DNA from: an uncultured Bacteroides sp.
GTDB taxonomy: Bacteria > Bacteroidota > Bacteroidia > Bacteroidales > Bacteroidaceae
NCBI GenBank assembly: GCA_900556625.1
Contig: USPQ01000101.1
Location: 1-10,322 of the forward strand
DNA: 10,322 bases
Direction of reading: 5' to 3'
The notes beneath the pieces are model-generated. The model was not told the DNA's origin. It worked only from the letters and a program-made list of their open reading frames with translations, and searched no databases. This document shows, piece after piece, positions 1 through 7,279 of the stretch (position 1 is its first letter; each line of letters starts with the position of its first letter). The translations under genes were made by a program, and so were the position numbers.

Positions 1-183
1 TCGGACTTTATTCGTTCATTATTTAAAAAACTTGCCAGGTTCCCTGCCACTTTAATTGGTATCTTCTTTTTCCATACAAAAATGAATCAAGCATACGGTT
101 GAAAGGTATTGCCAAAAATTCTCCATCAAGATACTATCGTTATTTCTTTCTCTGCCTAATATTATTAATCTCATTGCTTATTA

Positions 184-281
184 TTACTTCGTTCTACTAT
201 AGTTACTCTTGCGTTCCACTATAGTTATCCGTAAGGGACACTATAGTTATTCTTGCGGAACACTATAGTGGAACGAAGTAA
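184..281. repeat. Long inverted repeat enclosing the 22-bp tandem repeats
   Basis: Positions 184-202 are complementary to 263-281 over 19 bp with one mismatch (195 against 270), which would be a U-G wobble in a plus-strand transcript. The enclosed 60 bp contains a second inverted pair, 228-235 with 252-259 (eight positions, one of them U-G). The right arm can also pair perfectly with 212-224 (using 263-275, 13 bp), so two stems compete for it. No T-run follows the right arm, so this is not an ordinary terminator. Confidence 0.75.
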
Positions 282-282
282 C
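195..282. repeat. Four tandem 22-bp imperfect repeats with CTATAG cores
   Basis: CTATAG occurs at 197-202, 219-224, 241-246 and 263-268, a spacing of exactly 22 bp each time. The first three cores continue as CTATAGTTA and the fourth as CTATAGTGG. The tails partly repeat: CTTGCG follows the first and third cores at the same offset (208-213 and 252-257), and the second copy has the near-inverse CGTAAG at 230-235. Copy 4 contains the perfect palindrome CACTATAGTG (261-270). The units abut with no unique spacers, so this is not a CRISPR array. A 22-bp period is about two helical turns, which would put the cores on one face of the DNA. Confidence 0.8.
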
Positions 283-300
283 AGTAACTAACGAAGTAAC
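273..300. repeat. Short direct repeat ACGAAGTAAC, two copies
   Basis: ACGAAGTAAC occurs at 273-282 and again at 291-300, with AGTAACTA between them. The first copy overlaps the right arm of the long inverted repeat, and the left arm carries the reverse complement of its ACGAAGTAA. The second copy could therefore serve as another alternative partner for the left arm. Confidence 0.7.
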
Positions 301-481
301 TCCGAATAGGCAAGCAATTATAAAAAAATAGCTGAATGAATCATTTGCCATAATAGTACATTCTTACGCAGCTACATTCTGTATATAACCATGCAAAAAA
401 CAGCTTCTTCCACCCAAACTTTTTATCATACCTATATATTATCGGGAACTTCGACCTTTAACTAAAATTATTACGGAAAAA

Positions 482-513
482 TTTCTTTAATCAGGATTAT
501 CGTTGTAATTTTG
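482..513 (+). promoter_or_regulatory. Probable mdh promoter, Bacteroides sigma-ABfr type
   Basis: TAATTTTG at 506-513 matches the Bacteroides -7 consensus TAnnTTTG exactly. TTTC at 482-485, 20 bp upstream, is one base off the -33 element TTTG. Transcription would start near 520, giving a leader of about 40 nt that is very AT-rich and has no Shine-Dalgarno sequence, as is usual in this group. The match rests on consensus and spacing only. Confidence 0.65.
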
Positions 514-562
514 TCGCGCTAAAAGATAAAACAAATTATCAACTTTTTAAATATATAGTATT

Positions 563-1504
563 ATGTCAAAAGTAACCGTAGTAGGCGCAGGTAACGTAGG
601 TGCTACATGTGCAAATGTACTTGCTTTTAATGAAGTAGCAGACGAAGTAGTAATGCTGGACGTTAAAGAAGGCGTTTCAGAAGGTAAAGCAATGGATATG
701 ATGCAGACAGCTCAATTGTTGGGTTTCGACACTACATTGGTAGGCTGCACGAACGACTATGCTCAAACTGCTAACTCTGACGTTGTTGTGATTACTTCAG
801 GTATTCCTCGTAAACCGGGTATGACTCGTGAAGAACTGATCGGTGTTAATGCTGGTATCGTTAAGTCGGTAGCAGAAAACCTGTTGAAATATTCTCCTAA
901 CGCTATCATTGTAGTTATCTCTAACCCAATGGACACAATGACTTACTTGGCATTGAAAGCTCTAGGCTTGCCGAAGAACCGTGTTATCGGCATGGGTGGT
1001 GCACTGGATAGCTCTCGTTTCAAATATTTCTTGTCTCAAGCTATCGGTTGCAATGCTAACGAAGTAGAAGGTATGGTTATCGGTGGTCACGGTGATACTA
1101 CCATGATTCCTTTGACTCGTTTCGCTACTTATAAAGGTATGCCTGTAGCTAACTTCATTTCTGCTGAAAAATTGGAAGAAGTTGCTGCCGCTACTATGGT
1201 AGGTGGTGCTACACTGACTAAGTTGCTGGGTACTTCTGCATGGTATGCACCGGGTGCAGCAGGAGCATTCGTCGTTGAATCTATCCTGCACGACCAAAAG
1301 AAAATGGTTCCTTGTTCAGTATTCCTGGAAGGCGAATACGGCGAATCTGATCTTTGCATCGGTGTTCCTGTTATCCTGGGCAAGAATGGCATCGAAAAGA
1401 TCGTTGAACTGAACCTGAACGAAGACGAAAAAGCTAAGTTTGCTGCTAGCGCTAAAGCTGTTCACGGCACTAACGCTGCTTTGAAAGAAGTAGGTGCTCT
1501 TTAA
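563..1504 (+). CDS. mdh: Malate dehydrogenase (NAD-dependent, LDH-like type)
   Basis: This cytoplasmic enzyme interconverts malate and oxaloacetate with NAD. In Bacteroides this serves the reductive branch leading through fumarate to succinate and propionate. The 313-residue protein has the length usual for the family. The nucleotide-binding glycine motif is G8-A-G-N-V-G13, followed by D33 at the end of strand 2, which fits NAD rather than NADP. The substrate arginines are R83 and R89 in IPRKPGMTRE (residues 81-90); an arginine in this mobile loop, rather than glutamine, is what separates malate from lactate dehydrogenases. N121 lies in ISNP, D149 and R152 in LDSSRF, and the catalytic histidine is H176 in GGHGD. 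All key residues are present. The ATG at 563 places the Rossmann motif directly at the N-terminus as expected. The gene stands alone between its own promoter and a strong terminator. Confidence 0.98.
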   Translation: MSKVTVVGAGNVGATCANVLAFNEVADEVVMLDVKEGVSEGKAMDMMQTAQLLGFDTTLVGCTNDYAQTANSDVVVITSGIPRKPGMTREELIGVNAGIVKSVAENLLKYSPNAIIVVISNPMDTMTYLALKALGLPKNRVIGMGGALDSSRFKYFLSQAIGCNANEVEGMVIGGHGDTTMIPLTRFATYKGMPVANFISAEKLEEVAAATMVGGATLTKLLGTSAWYAPGAAGAFVVESILHDQKKMVPCSVFLEGEYGESDLCIGVPVILGKNGIEKIVELNLNEDEKAKFAASAKAVHGTNAALKEVGAL

Positions 1505-1535
1505 TCTAAAGATCCCCTTTAACTTTATATAAGCA

Positions 1536-1610
1536 AGAAAGTTCCTATTCTTTTAAAAGGTGTCTTCTTTGTAGAAAGACACATGGTAAGAATAGGAACT
1601 TTCTCTTTTT
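1536..1610. terminator. Strong hairpin terminator between convergent genes
   Basis: Positions 1536-1552 pair perfectly with 1588-1604 (17 bp). A second 7-bp stem inside it pairs 1560-1566 with 1576-1582. On the plus strand the hairpin is followed directly by CTTTTT, an intrinsic terminator for mdh. The T-run touches the stop codon of the minus-strand gene (1609-1611). On the minus strand the U-tract is weak, so termination in that direction is likely but less certain. Confidence 0.88.
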
Positions 1611-3060
1611 AGTTCTCCGCCGATTTCTTCACTGCCTTCATACAGTAATAGAACAACCAAAATGAATCTCGGTAATTGATTTCCAACATTTTCTGATTCA
1701 TCGTTCCTCCTTTCAACAAAGCATGAAATGAATTAAAATCCTTCACTACCTCCTGTCCCACCGGATAGCGACGCAATATGTCCGGATGTTGTGTTGCCAG
1801 TACCAGCAACGCTTCTTCGTAATAACGGGGAAGCTTGACGCTAAAAGGCTTGTACAACAAACTGAATACCTTATAGAACTTATCCACATCTTTTGATATC
1901 AACAGCCCGCAAAGCAAATAATCCACAGCTTTCCGGTTTTCGGGATAACGGTCTACCATACGTGCCATATCCGAAAGAAAAGGATGCGCACCTATAAAAA
2001 ACGGAGACGTATTCTTTCCACTGTTAATCTTATCTTCCACACCGGCTGACGCCAAGTATTCACCCAGCAACTGTGCCTGTTTCGTGTGGCAACTTGTATG
2101 CTTCATTACTTCTACATACTTGGCAAGCATTCGATTGCGACCTTGATGAACACAAGCGTCCACAATTGCTCTCATAGAACGAAAACTGTTCCCGTAGGGA
2201 GAAAGAATTCCTGCCTGGAAAGCATTATGAAGCAATTCGTTATCCAGTTCCAAAGCACGGAAGAACTGCATATTAAAATTACGACAGAATTGCTTGTCTA
2301 CACGTTCATAAAAGAAACAGGCAGGTTCGGTCACTCCATAAGCAAACATCCGTTCCGGCAACTGTCCCTTTTCTGAAAGAGCCAACAAAGTCCAGCGCAA
2401 CAAAGAAGAATTCTTTTTCGTCATTTCCGGAGTCACATTCTGTAAAATGGCATCCCAATTTCTATTCTCAGCAAGGTGGTCTATGCGAGAAATGAATTCC
2501 GTTTCCTTCTGCTTTTCATCGGTCACTTCACGGTAAACGATGAAACCCAACAGTAAACAAGGCACGATGTAAGTGAAAAAAGGAGAAGAAAAGAAATAAC
2601 GTTCTCCCCATGCTACCGGAGCCTTTCTTCGGATCGTAAGCAACCATACAAGCAACGTTAACACAGCAGAAATGCTACACCACCACATCGAACGGACCAA
2701 AAGCACATCAGCAAACTGCCCGCTCATAAACCAGATAACCGGAATGAATGAAAGCCACAACAATCCTTTATTGCGCGTCAAACGGGCGATGATACAATCG
2801 GCTGAAAGCAACACAATAAGCACAAACAACATTTGCACCAAAGCTCCACTTGTACGGAACCGGAAGAATTGTAGGAGATAAGCCCCTACATATTGCGCCC
2901 AATCAGAAGGAAGGGAAAGTTGTATACCGGCAAAATCAGGCGTGAAAGAGAAAAAAGAGTTTCCTTCCAGTAACCAAAGATAATTAGGAAAGACAATATA
3001 CCAAATCAGAAAAATTACCGGACAGACCAGTAATAAATGAAATAAAAATATCTTCTTCAT
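1609..3060 (-). CDS. Multi-pass membrane protein, DUF6057-like, unknown function
   Basis: The product has 483 residues. The N-terminal third is hydrophobic, with probable membrane helices near residues 5-24, 73-94, 99-113, 125-143 and 161-177. From about residue 180 on it is soluble and mostly helical, with repeated leucine- and alanine-rich helices that resemble a tetratricopeptide-like solenoid, though I see no clean repeat consensus. I recognise the overall form as the Bacteroidales DUF6057 family, from memory of that family rather than a search. The ATG at 3060 lies 6 bp after the stop codon of the propeller lipoprotein gene, so the two are almost certainly co-transcribed and probably act together in the envelope. 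Which side of the membrane the C-terminal domain faces cannot be decided from the sequence. No catalytic motif is evident. Confidence 0.85.
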   Translation of the reverse strand: MKKIFLFHLLLVCPVIFLIWYIVFPNYLWLLEGNSFFSFTPDFAGIQLSLPSDWAQYVGAYLLQFFRFRTSGALVQMLFVLIVLLSADCIIARLTRNKGLLWLSFIPVIWFMSGQFADVLLVRSMWWCSISAVLTLLVWLLTIRRKAPVAWGERYFFSSPFFTYIVPCLLLGFIVYREVTDEKQKETEFISRIDHLAENRNWDAILQNVTPEMTKKNSSLLRWTLLALSEKGQLPERMFAYGVTEPACFFYERVDKQFCRNFNMQFFRALELDNELLHNAFQAGILSPYGNSFRSMRAIVDACVHQGRNRMLAKYVEVMKHTSCHTKQAQLLGEYLASAGVEDKINSGKNTSPFFIGAHPFLSDMARMVDRYPENRKAVDYLLCGLLISKDVDKFYKVFSLLYKPFSVKLPRYYEEALLVLATQHPDILRRYPVGQEVVKDFNSFHALLKGGTMNQKMLEINYRDSFWLFYYCMKAVKKSAEN

Positions 3061-3066
3061 AGCATC

Positions 3067-4509
3067 TTATTTTTGAGGGAAGAATAAAGCATTAAGCTGT
3101 TTCTGTGGCAATGTCACCTCCCCCTTAATAAATTCGGGAATATTATAGGACTTCGTACGTAACACATTATGTTCAACAGTAGACTGAGGGAGCAGGAAAG
3201 GTTTATGTATGTTTCCCTTTTCATCCATCCAAGCAATGAAAAGCCTTGTATAGCGGCCGTCTAGCCTACGGCTACTAAACAAAATCCAACGACCGTTCGA
3301 CGACCAGGAATGATAGCTCTCAGTCTCGGCACTATTCAGAATTTCAACGTCCAGTTCCTCACCGTCAGATAGTCTCAGCATTTTCAAATCTGCCTCTTTG
3401 TGCCAAATAGGGAAAGTGGCACAAGCCGCTTTCGTGTACAGCAAATAATGTCCATCGGGAGACAAACGCGGAAAAGAGACACTGCCTCCATCGCGCTCCG
3501 CATTGTATATCGTATCAATTCGTTCGCCAAACGTTCCGGTTGCCTCATCAAAATCGACTTTGCAAAGGCTATAATGCAAATTTTGGTAATCTATTGGCAT
3601 ATTCTTAGGTAAAGCGCCACAATAATAGAGCGATTTCCCATCTGCCGACCAGGCAGGAAATGTCTCCCAATGCGCTTCGTCCATAAAGCGTTTATCCGTC
3701 AGTACCTTCTTGGTCTGAGTGTCATATAAAATCAAGTCAGACTGAAGATCATACACTTCCAGCGCCTTTTCACCTTCACTAAGAAAAGACTGACGGGTGA
3801 GATTGGAAGAAAACACGATATATCGTCCATTGGGATGCCACATCGGATAGGTTCCGCTTTTCTTGGGACCGGTTGTCTCCAACGGTAGTTTGCTCAATTC
3901 ACCATCTTTCCATAAAGCAGTGCCACCACCTTCTCCCCTGACATGAAATATCATTTGTTGTGGAGAATAATTAGCGAAAGAATGACAGTTCATGCACTTA
4001 CTTTTATCCGCACGATTAGTAGCAATCTCCTTTTCTTCGAACGAAGTGAGATTCCTCTGATAAATACCCAGCATATTCCAACCTTCATATCCCGGTTCTA
4101 TCAGCCGATAAGCAATCCATTCGTCAATAGCATCCGATGCAACCCGAACCGTGAAAGGTTTATATCGTACCCCTTCAGGAGAAGACGAATTCCATACGGA
4201 CACTGTGACTTCCAGATCTTTGTCCTTCAGTTTGTCTAACATTTCCTTCCACTTTTTCTTCGGGATACGAATCTCATGCTTACCCGTGACTGTCAGAAGA
4301 TTGACACCTTCACCCGCAAAATCGGCACGTATTTCTTGTGCACCCTTCACTTCGAAATTTAAAGGCGCTATATTATAAGGTATAGCCGTAAACGTATAAT
4401 CAGGAAAAACAGACGGATAACTGTTACTGACAGTTTGTGCCTCTTTTACATTTTCGCAGGATATAAACAATCCCACACTTATCGCTCCGATAAGCCATTT
4501 AATATTCAT
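3067..4509 (-). CDS. Lipoprotein with c-type heme motif and TolB-like (PD40) beta-propeller
   Basis: I chose the ATG at 4509 (480 residues) over an upstream in-frame ATG at 4581. It gives a clean lipoprotein signal, MNIKWLIGAISVGLFISC, with the acylated cysteine at C18, whereas the longer form adds 24 unrelated residues and overlaps the promoter. After an N-terminal beta-rich region (about 35-125) comes CMNCH at residues 172-176, the CXXCH signature for covalent heme attachment. Four propeller-type repeats follow, with the pattern aromatic-x-x-(W/L)-x-x-(D/N)-G-(R/K/H), near residues 221-236, 284-299, 346-361 and 399-415. TolB and related PD40 proteins use such blades for protein binding. The expected location is membrane-anchored on the periplasmic side or at the cell surface. 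It is the first gene of a two-gene operon with the downstream membrane protein. The heme is inferred from the motif only, and the function is unknown. Confidence 0.9.
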   Translation of the reverse strand: MNIKWLIGAISVGLFISCENVKEAQTVSNSYPSVFPDYTFTAIPYNIAPLNFEVKGAQEIRADFAGEGVNLLTVTGKHEIRIPKKKWKEMLDKLKDKDLEVTVSVWNSSSPEGVRYKPFTVRVASDAIDEWIAYRLIEPGYEGWNMLGIYQRNLTSFEEKEIATNRADKSKCMNCHSFANYSPQQMIFHVRGEGGGTALWKDGELSKLPLETTGPKKSGTYPMWHPNGRYIVFSSNLTRQSFLSEGEKALEVYDLQSDLILYDTQTKKVLTDKRFMDEAHWETFPAWSADGKSLYYCGALPKNMPIDYQNLHYSLCKVDFDEATGTFGERIDTIYNAERDGGSVSFPRLSPDGHYLLYTKAACATFPIWHKEADLKMLRLSDGEELDVEILNSAETESYHSWSSNGRWILFSSRRLDGRYTRLFIAWMDEKGNIHKPFLLPQSTVEHNVLRTKSYNIPEFIKGEVTLPQKQLNALFFPQK

Positions 4510-4546
4510 GATGTGTTGTATTATTGATTGCAGGTAACATTTTCTG

Positions 4547-4574
4547 CAAATATATATAAAACTGGAAACACAAA
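4547..4574 (-). promoter_or_regulatory. Candidate promoter of the minus-strand lipoprotein operon
   Basis: Read on the minus strand, 4554-4547 is TATATTTG, an exact -7 match to TAnnTTTG. TTTG elements lie upstream at 4574-4571 (16-bp gap) and 4582-4579 (24-bp gap). Neither has the preferred spacing of 19-21 bp, so the -33 element is uncertain. Transcription would start near 4540, about 31 nt before the chosen ATG, which supports the shorter reading of the lipoprotein. Confidence 0.5.
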
Positions 4575-4591
4575 CGAACAAACAAATAACA

Positions 4592-4650
4592 AATTAGCTG
4601 TTGGAAGAAAAATATTTCAAACAACAGCCCGTTATTAAAAAAAGCTAATT
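4592..4650. repeat. Overlapping inverted repeats between the divergent promoters
   Basis: AATTAGCT at 4592-4599 is the reverse complement of AGCTAATT at 4643-4650. GCTGTTG at 4597-4603 is the reverse complement of CAACAGC at 4622-4628. The two dyads share bases 4597-4599, so the pairings exclude each other. They lie between the -33 regions of the two divergent promoters and could be regulator sites, but 7-8 bp dyads in AT-rich DNA can arise by chance. Confidence 0.4.
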
Positions 4651-4653
4651 CAT

Positions 4654-4684
4654 TTTGTGCTTTCAAAGAAAGCATATACTTTTG
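4654..4684 (+). promoter_or_regulatory. Export operon promoter, exact Bacteroides consensus
   Basis: TTTG at 4654-4657 and TACTTTTG at 4677-4684 match the -33 (TTTG) and -7 (TAnnTTTG) elements of the Bacteroides primary sigma factor exactly, with a 19-bp gap, which is within the preferred spacing. Transcription should begin near 4690, leaving an untranslated leader of about 110-120 nt before the TolC-like gene. No SD-like sequence precedes the start. Confidence 0.78.
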
Positions 4685-4798
4685 CATCGTTGTTTATGCA
4701 ATTATTGTTCGTGATAACAAGTTCAAAAAAACAGACTACTTCAATAAACAAATTACATAAGAAGCGGGTTATTAAAATAGAAGTATCACCTTATTAAT

Positions 4799-6274
4799 AT
4801 GCAAGATGCGATGAAAAAGCTATTTCTTCTGACAATACTGCTAAGTATGACTTTTATAGTAAAAGGGCAAACTTTACTAAGCCTGGATAGTTGCCGCGCA
4901 TTAGCCCTTGCCAACAATAAAGACTTGTTGATTAGCAATGAAAAGATAAATGCGGCCCACTATGAGAGAAAAGCAGCATTCACCAACTACCTGCCCAACT
5001 TCTCGGCAACCGGGACCTATATGAGAAACCAAAAAGAGTTTTCTCTATTAAATAAAGATCAGAAAGCTGCGCTTTCGGGATTAGGGACTAATCTGGCAGG
5101 TCCCATACAACAGGCTGCTACACAGATTGCAACAGCACATCCCGAACTTGCTCCATTAATATCTTCATTAAGCGGAGAACTCGGCGCCGTTTTACCTGCC
5201 CTCGATCAAGTAGGAAATTCATTAGTAGATGCCCTCCGTACAGATACAAGAAATGTATATGCCGGTGCTATCACACTGACCCAACCTCTCTATATGGGTG
5301 GTAAGATCCGCGCCTACAACAAAATAACAAAGTACGCCGAAGAGTTAGCCCAGCAGCAGCACCAAGGCGGTATGCAGGAAGTAATTATGAGTACTGACCA
5401 GGCTTACTGGCAGGTTATTTCGCTGGTAAACAAAAAGAAACTGGCGGAAGGATATCTGAAACTTCTGCAGCAACTGGACAGCGATGTGGAAAAGATGATT
5501 GCCGAAGGAGTAGCAACCAAAGCGGACGGTTTATCCGTACGGGTAAAAGTAAATGAAGCGGAAATGACACTAACGAAAGTGGAAGACGGATTAAGCCTTG
5601 CCCGAATGTTGTTATGTCAACTATGTGGCATTGATCTTAGCTCTCCCATTACGTTAGCGGACGAAGATATGGAAGATATTCCGTTACTCACAACAGATAC
5701 TCATTTCGATATGTCTACCGCTTATGCAAATCGTCCGGAGATACGCAGTCTCGAACTGGCTACACAGATTTACAAGCAAAAAGTAAATGTAACCCGTGCC
5801 GAACATCTTCCTTCGATTGCACTAATGGGGAATTACATGGTCACCAATCCTTCTGTCTTCAATAGTTTCGAGAACAAATTCAAAGGAATGTGGAATGTGG
5901 GTGTCATGGTACAGATACCTATATGGCATTGGGGAGAAGGTATTTACAAAACCAGAGCCGCCAAATCAGAAGCACGTATCGCACAATACCAACTTCAAGA
6001 CGCTAGAGAAAAAATAGAATTGCAAGTCAATCAAGCTGCATTCAAAGTAAATGAAGCAGGTAAAAAGCTGGTGATGTCTACCAAGAATATGGAAAAGGCG
6101 GAAGAAAATCTCCGTTACGCCACACTCGGCTTCAAAGAGGGAGTCATTGCCACCAGCAATGTTCTTGAAGCCCAGACAGCCTGGCTATCTGCCCAATCAG
6201 AAAAGATTGACGCTCAAATAGACGTAAAATTAACAGAAATCTATCTAAAGAAATCATTAGGAACTCTTAAATAA
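4799..6274 (+). CDS. TolC-like outer-membrane efflux protein
   Basis: This is the outer-membrane and periplasmic duct of a three-part exporter (outer membrane efflux protein family). With the ATG at 4799 it has 491 residues. An in-frame ATG at 4811 starts MKKLFLLTILL, an equally good signal-peptide start, and the sequence does not settle between them. The signal peptide probably ends after VKG (residue 23). The family's two-fold repeat is visible: helix, strand, loop, strand, helix in each half. The second strands are marked by LTQPLYMGGKI (about 160-170) and VQIPIWHWGEG (about 371-381). Long amphipathic helices lie at about 175-275 and 385-488. Unusually, about 65 alanine- and leucine-rich residues (about 84-150) sit between the two strands of the first half, a position that faces the outside in TolC; the equivalent loop in the second half is only about 15-20 residues. 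It is the first gene of the operon, 10 bp before the adaptor gene. Confidence 0.95.
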   Translation: MQDAMKKLFLLTILLSMTFIVKGQTLLSLDSCRALALANNKDLLISNEKINAAHYERKAAFTNYLPNFSATGTYMRNQKEFSLLNKDQKAALSGLGTNLAGPIQQAATQIATAHPELAPLISSLSGELGAVLPALDQVGNSLVDALRTDTRNVYAGAITLTQPLYMGGKIRAYNKITKYAEELAQQQHQGGMQEVIMSTDQAYWQVISLVNKKKLAEGYLKLLQQLDSDVEKMIAEGVATKADGLSVRVKVNEAEMTLTKVEDGLSLARMLLCQLCGIDLSSPITLADEDMEDIPLLTTDTHFDMSTAYANRPEIRSLELATQIYKQKVNVTRAEHLPSIALMGNYMVTNPSVFNSFENKFKGMWNVGVMVQIPIWHWGEGIYKTRAAKSEARIAQYQLQDAREKIELQVNQAAFKVNEAGKKLVMSTKNMEKAEENLRYATLGFKEGVIATSNVLEAQTAWLSAQSEKIDAQIDVKLTEIYLKKSLGTLK

Positions 6275-6284
6275 CTCATATTAT

Positions 6285-7277
6285 ATGGCAACTACAAAAT
6301 CACAAAACAGCAATATGCTGCTTGCATTCCTTACCCTGCTGGGAGTTATTGCAATCGTTGCAGTCGTTGGTTTTTTCATGCTTCGCAAAGGACCTGAGAT
6401 TATCCAAGGACAGGCTGAAGTTACTGAATATCGTGTTTCAAGCAAAGTTCCGGGACGTATATTGGAATTTCGCGTGAAAGAAGGCCAACAAATAAATGCC
6501 GGTGACACACTGGCTATCCTGGAAGCGCCGGACGTAGTGGCCAAAATGGAACAGGCGCGTGCCGCGGAAGCTGCCGCACAAGCGCAGAATGAAAAAGCAA
6601 TCAAGGGTGCCCGCCAGGAACAGATACAGGCTGCTTATGAAATGTGGCAAAAAGCACAGGCAGGAGTTACCATTGCCGAAAAATCATACAAGAGGGTGAA
6701 GAACCTTTATGAACAAGGAGTAATGCCCACACAAAAACTGGACGAAGTTACTGCACAGCGTGACGCCGCCATTGCCACTGAGAAAGCTGCGAAAGCACAA
6801 TATACAATGGCTAAGAACGGAGCCGAACGTGAGGACAAAATGGCTGCGGAAGCACTGGTTAACCGGGCAAAAGGAGCTGTTGCCGAAGTTGAATCTTATA
6901 TTAAGGAGACGTATCTGATCGCTCCTGCTTCGGGAGAAGTATCGGAGATATTTCCCAAAGTAGGCGAACTGGTAGGTACAGGCGCACCGATTATGAATAT
7001 TGCCGAACTCAACGATATGTGGGTAACGTTCAACGTACGTGAAGACTTGCTCAAAAACCTGACTATGGGAACAGAATTTGAAGCTGTTGTACCTGCACTT
7101 GACAATAAAGCCATCAAACTGAAAGTATATTATCTGAAAGATTTAGGTACTTACGCTGCTTGGAAGGCAACCAAAACAACCGGCCAGTTCGACCTGAAAA
7201 CATTCGAAGTGAAAGCCAGCCCTCTGGAGAAAATAGAAAATCTTCGTCCGGGTATGTCTGTCATCATTGATAAGTAA
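6285..7277 (+). CDS. HlyD/YbhG-type periplasmic adaptor (membrane fusion protein)
   Basis: This 330-residue protein would link the inner-membrane permeases to the TolC-like channel. One uncleaved membrane anchor lies at about residues 11-33, with a short cytoplasmic start. The first half of the lipoyl-like domain (about 41-82) contains SSKVPGRI and VKEGQQINAGDTLAILEAP. A long alanine-, lysine- and glutamate-rich coiled-coil hairpin spans about 84-206, with its turn near LYEQGVMPTQ (141-150); this tip is where adaptors contact TolC. The second lipoyl half (about 209-240) contains YLIAPASGEVSEIFPKVGE and is followed by a beta-barrel domain ending in LRPGMSVIIDK. The single hairpin and the length fit the group that pairs with ABC-2 permeases, such as YbhG, rather than long RND adaptors. 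It follows the TolC-like gene by 10 bp and precedes the first permease by 2 bp. Confidence 0.95.
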   Translation: MATTKSQNSNMLLAFLTLLGVIAIVAVVGFFMLRKGPEIIQGQAEVTEYRVSSKVPGRILEFRVKEGQQINAGDTLAILEAPDVVAKMEQARAAEAAAQAQNEKAIKGARQEQIQAAYEMWQKAQAGVTIAEKSYKRVKNLYEQGVMPTQKLDEVTAQRDAAIATEKAAKAQYTMAKNGAEREDKMAAEALVNRAKGAVAEVESYIKETYLIAPASGEVSEIFPKVGELVGTGAPIMNIAELNDMWVTFNVREDLLKNLTMGTEFEAVVPALDNKAIKLKVYYLKDLGTYAAWKATKTTGQFDLKTFEVKASPLEKIENLRPGMSVIIDK

Positions 7278-7279
7278 CC

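Larger units (their letters stand above)
1..562. other. Intergenic region upstream of mdh, with repeat block and promoter
   Basis: No convincing gene is visible. One plus-strand frame is open from base 1 to a TGA at 100-102 (33 codons). It could be the tail of a gene entering from the left, but nothing in it is recognisable. Positions 103-180 are AT-rich and featureless. A dense set of direct and inverted repeats lies at 184-300, and the probable mdh promoter at 482-513. Between about 301 and 480 I see only AT-rich sequence without clear structure. Confidence 0.6.

Noticed and set aside
29..52. TTGCCAGG followed by CCTGCCA as a possible stem or site.
   Set aside because: The two parts are similar in direct orientation and do not form a convincing hairpin, and nothing nearby supports a function.
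1..102. A plus-strand frame open from the left edge to a TGA at 100-102, possibly the last 33 codons of a gene.
   Set aside because: Too short, with no recognisable motif and no upstream sequence to judge it. Open frames of this length occur by chance in AT-rich DNA.
195..282. The regular 22-bp repeats as a CRISPR array.
   Set aside because: The units abut and diverge from each other, there are no unique spacers, and no cas gene is nearby.
962..1392. Minus-strand frames opposite mdh.
   Set aside because: Antisense shadows of a strongly supported enzyme gene with biased codon use; no independent coding evidence.
4510..4581. A 24-residue N-terminal extension of the propeller lipoprotein from the ATG at 4581.
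   Set aside because: It would bury a textbook lipoprotein signal peptide inside the protein and overlap the predicted promoter and transcription start.
6281..6604. A minus-strand frame rich in Ala, Ser and Cys opposite the adaptor gene.
   Set aside because: It is the mirror of the alanine-rich adaptor coding sequence, has no promoter or family resemblance, and lies inside a well-supported operon.
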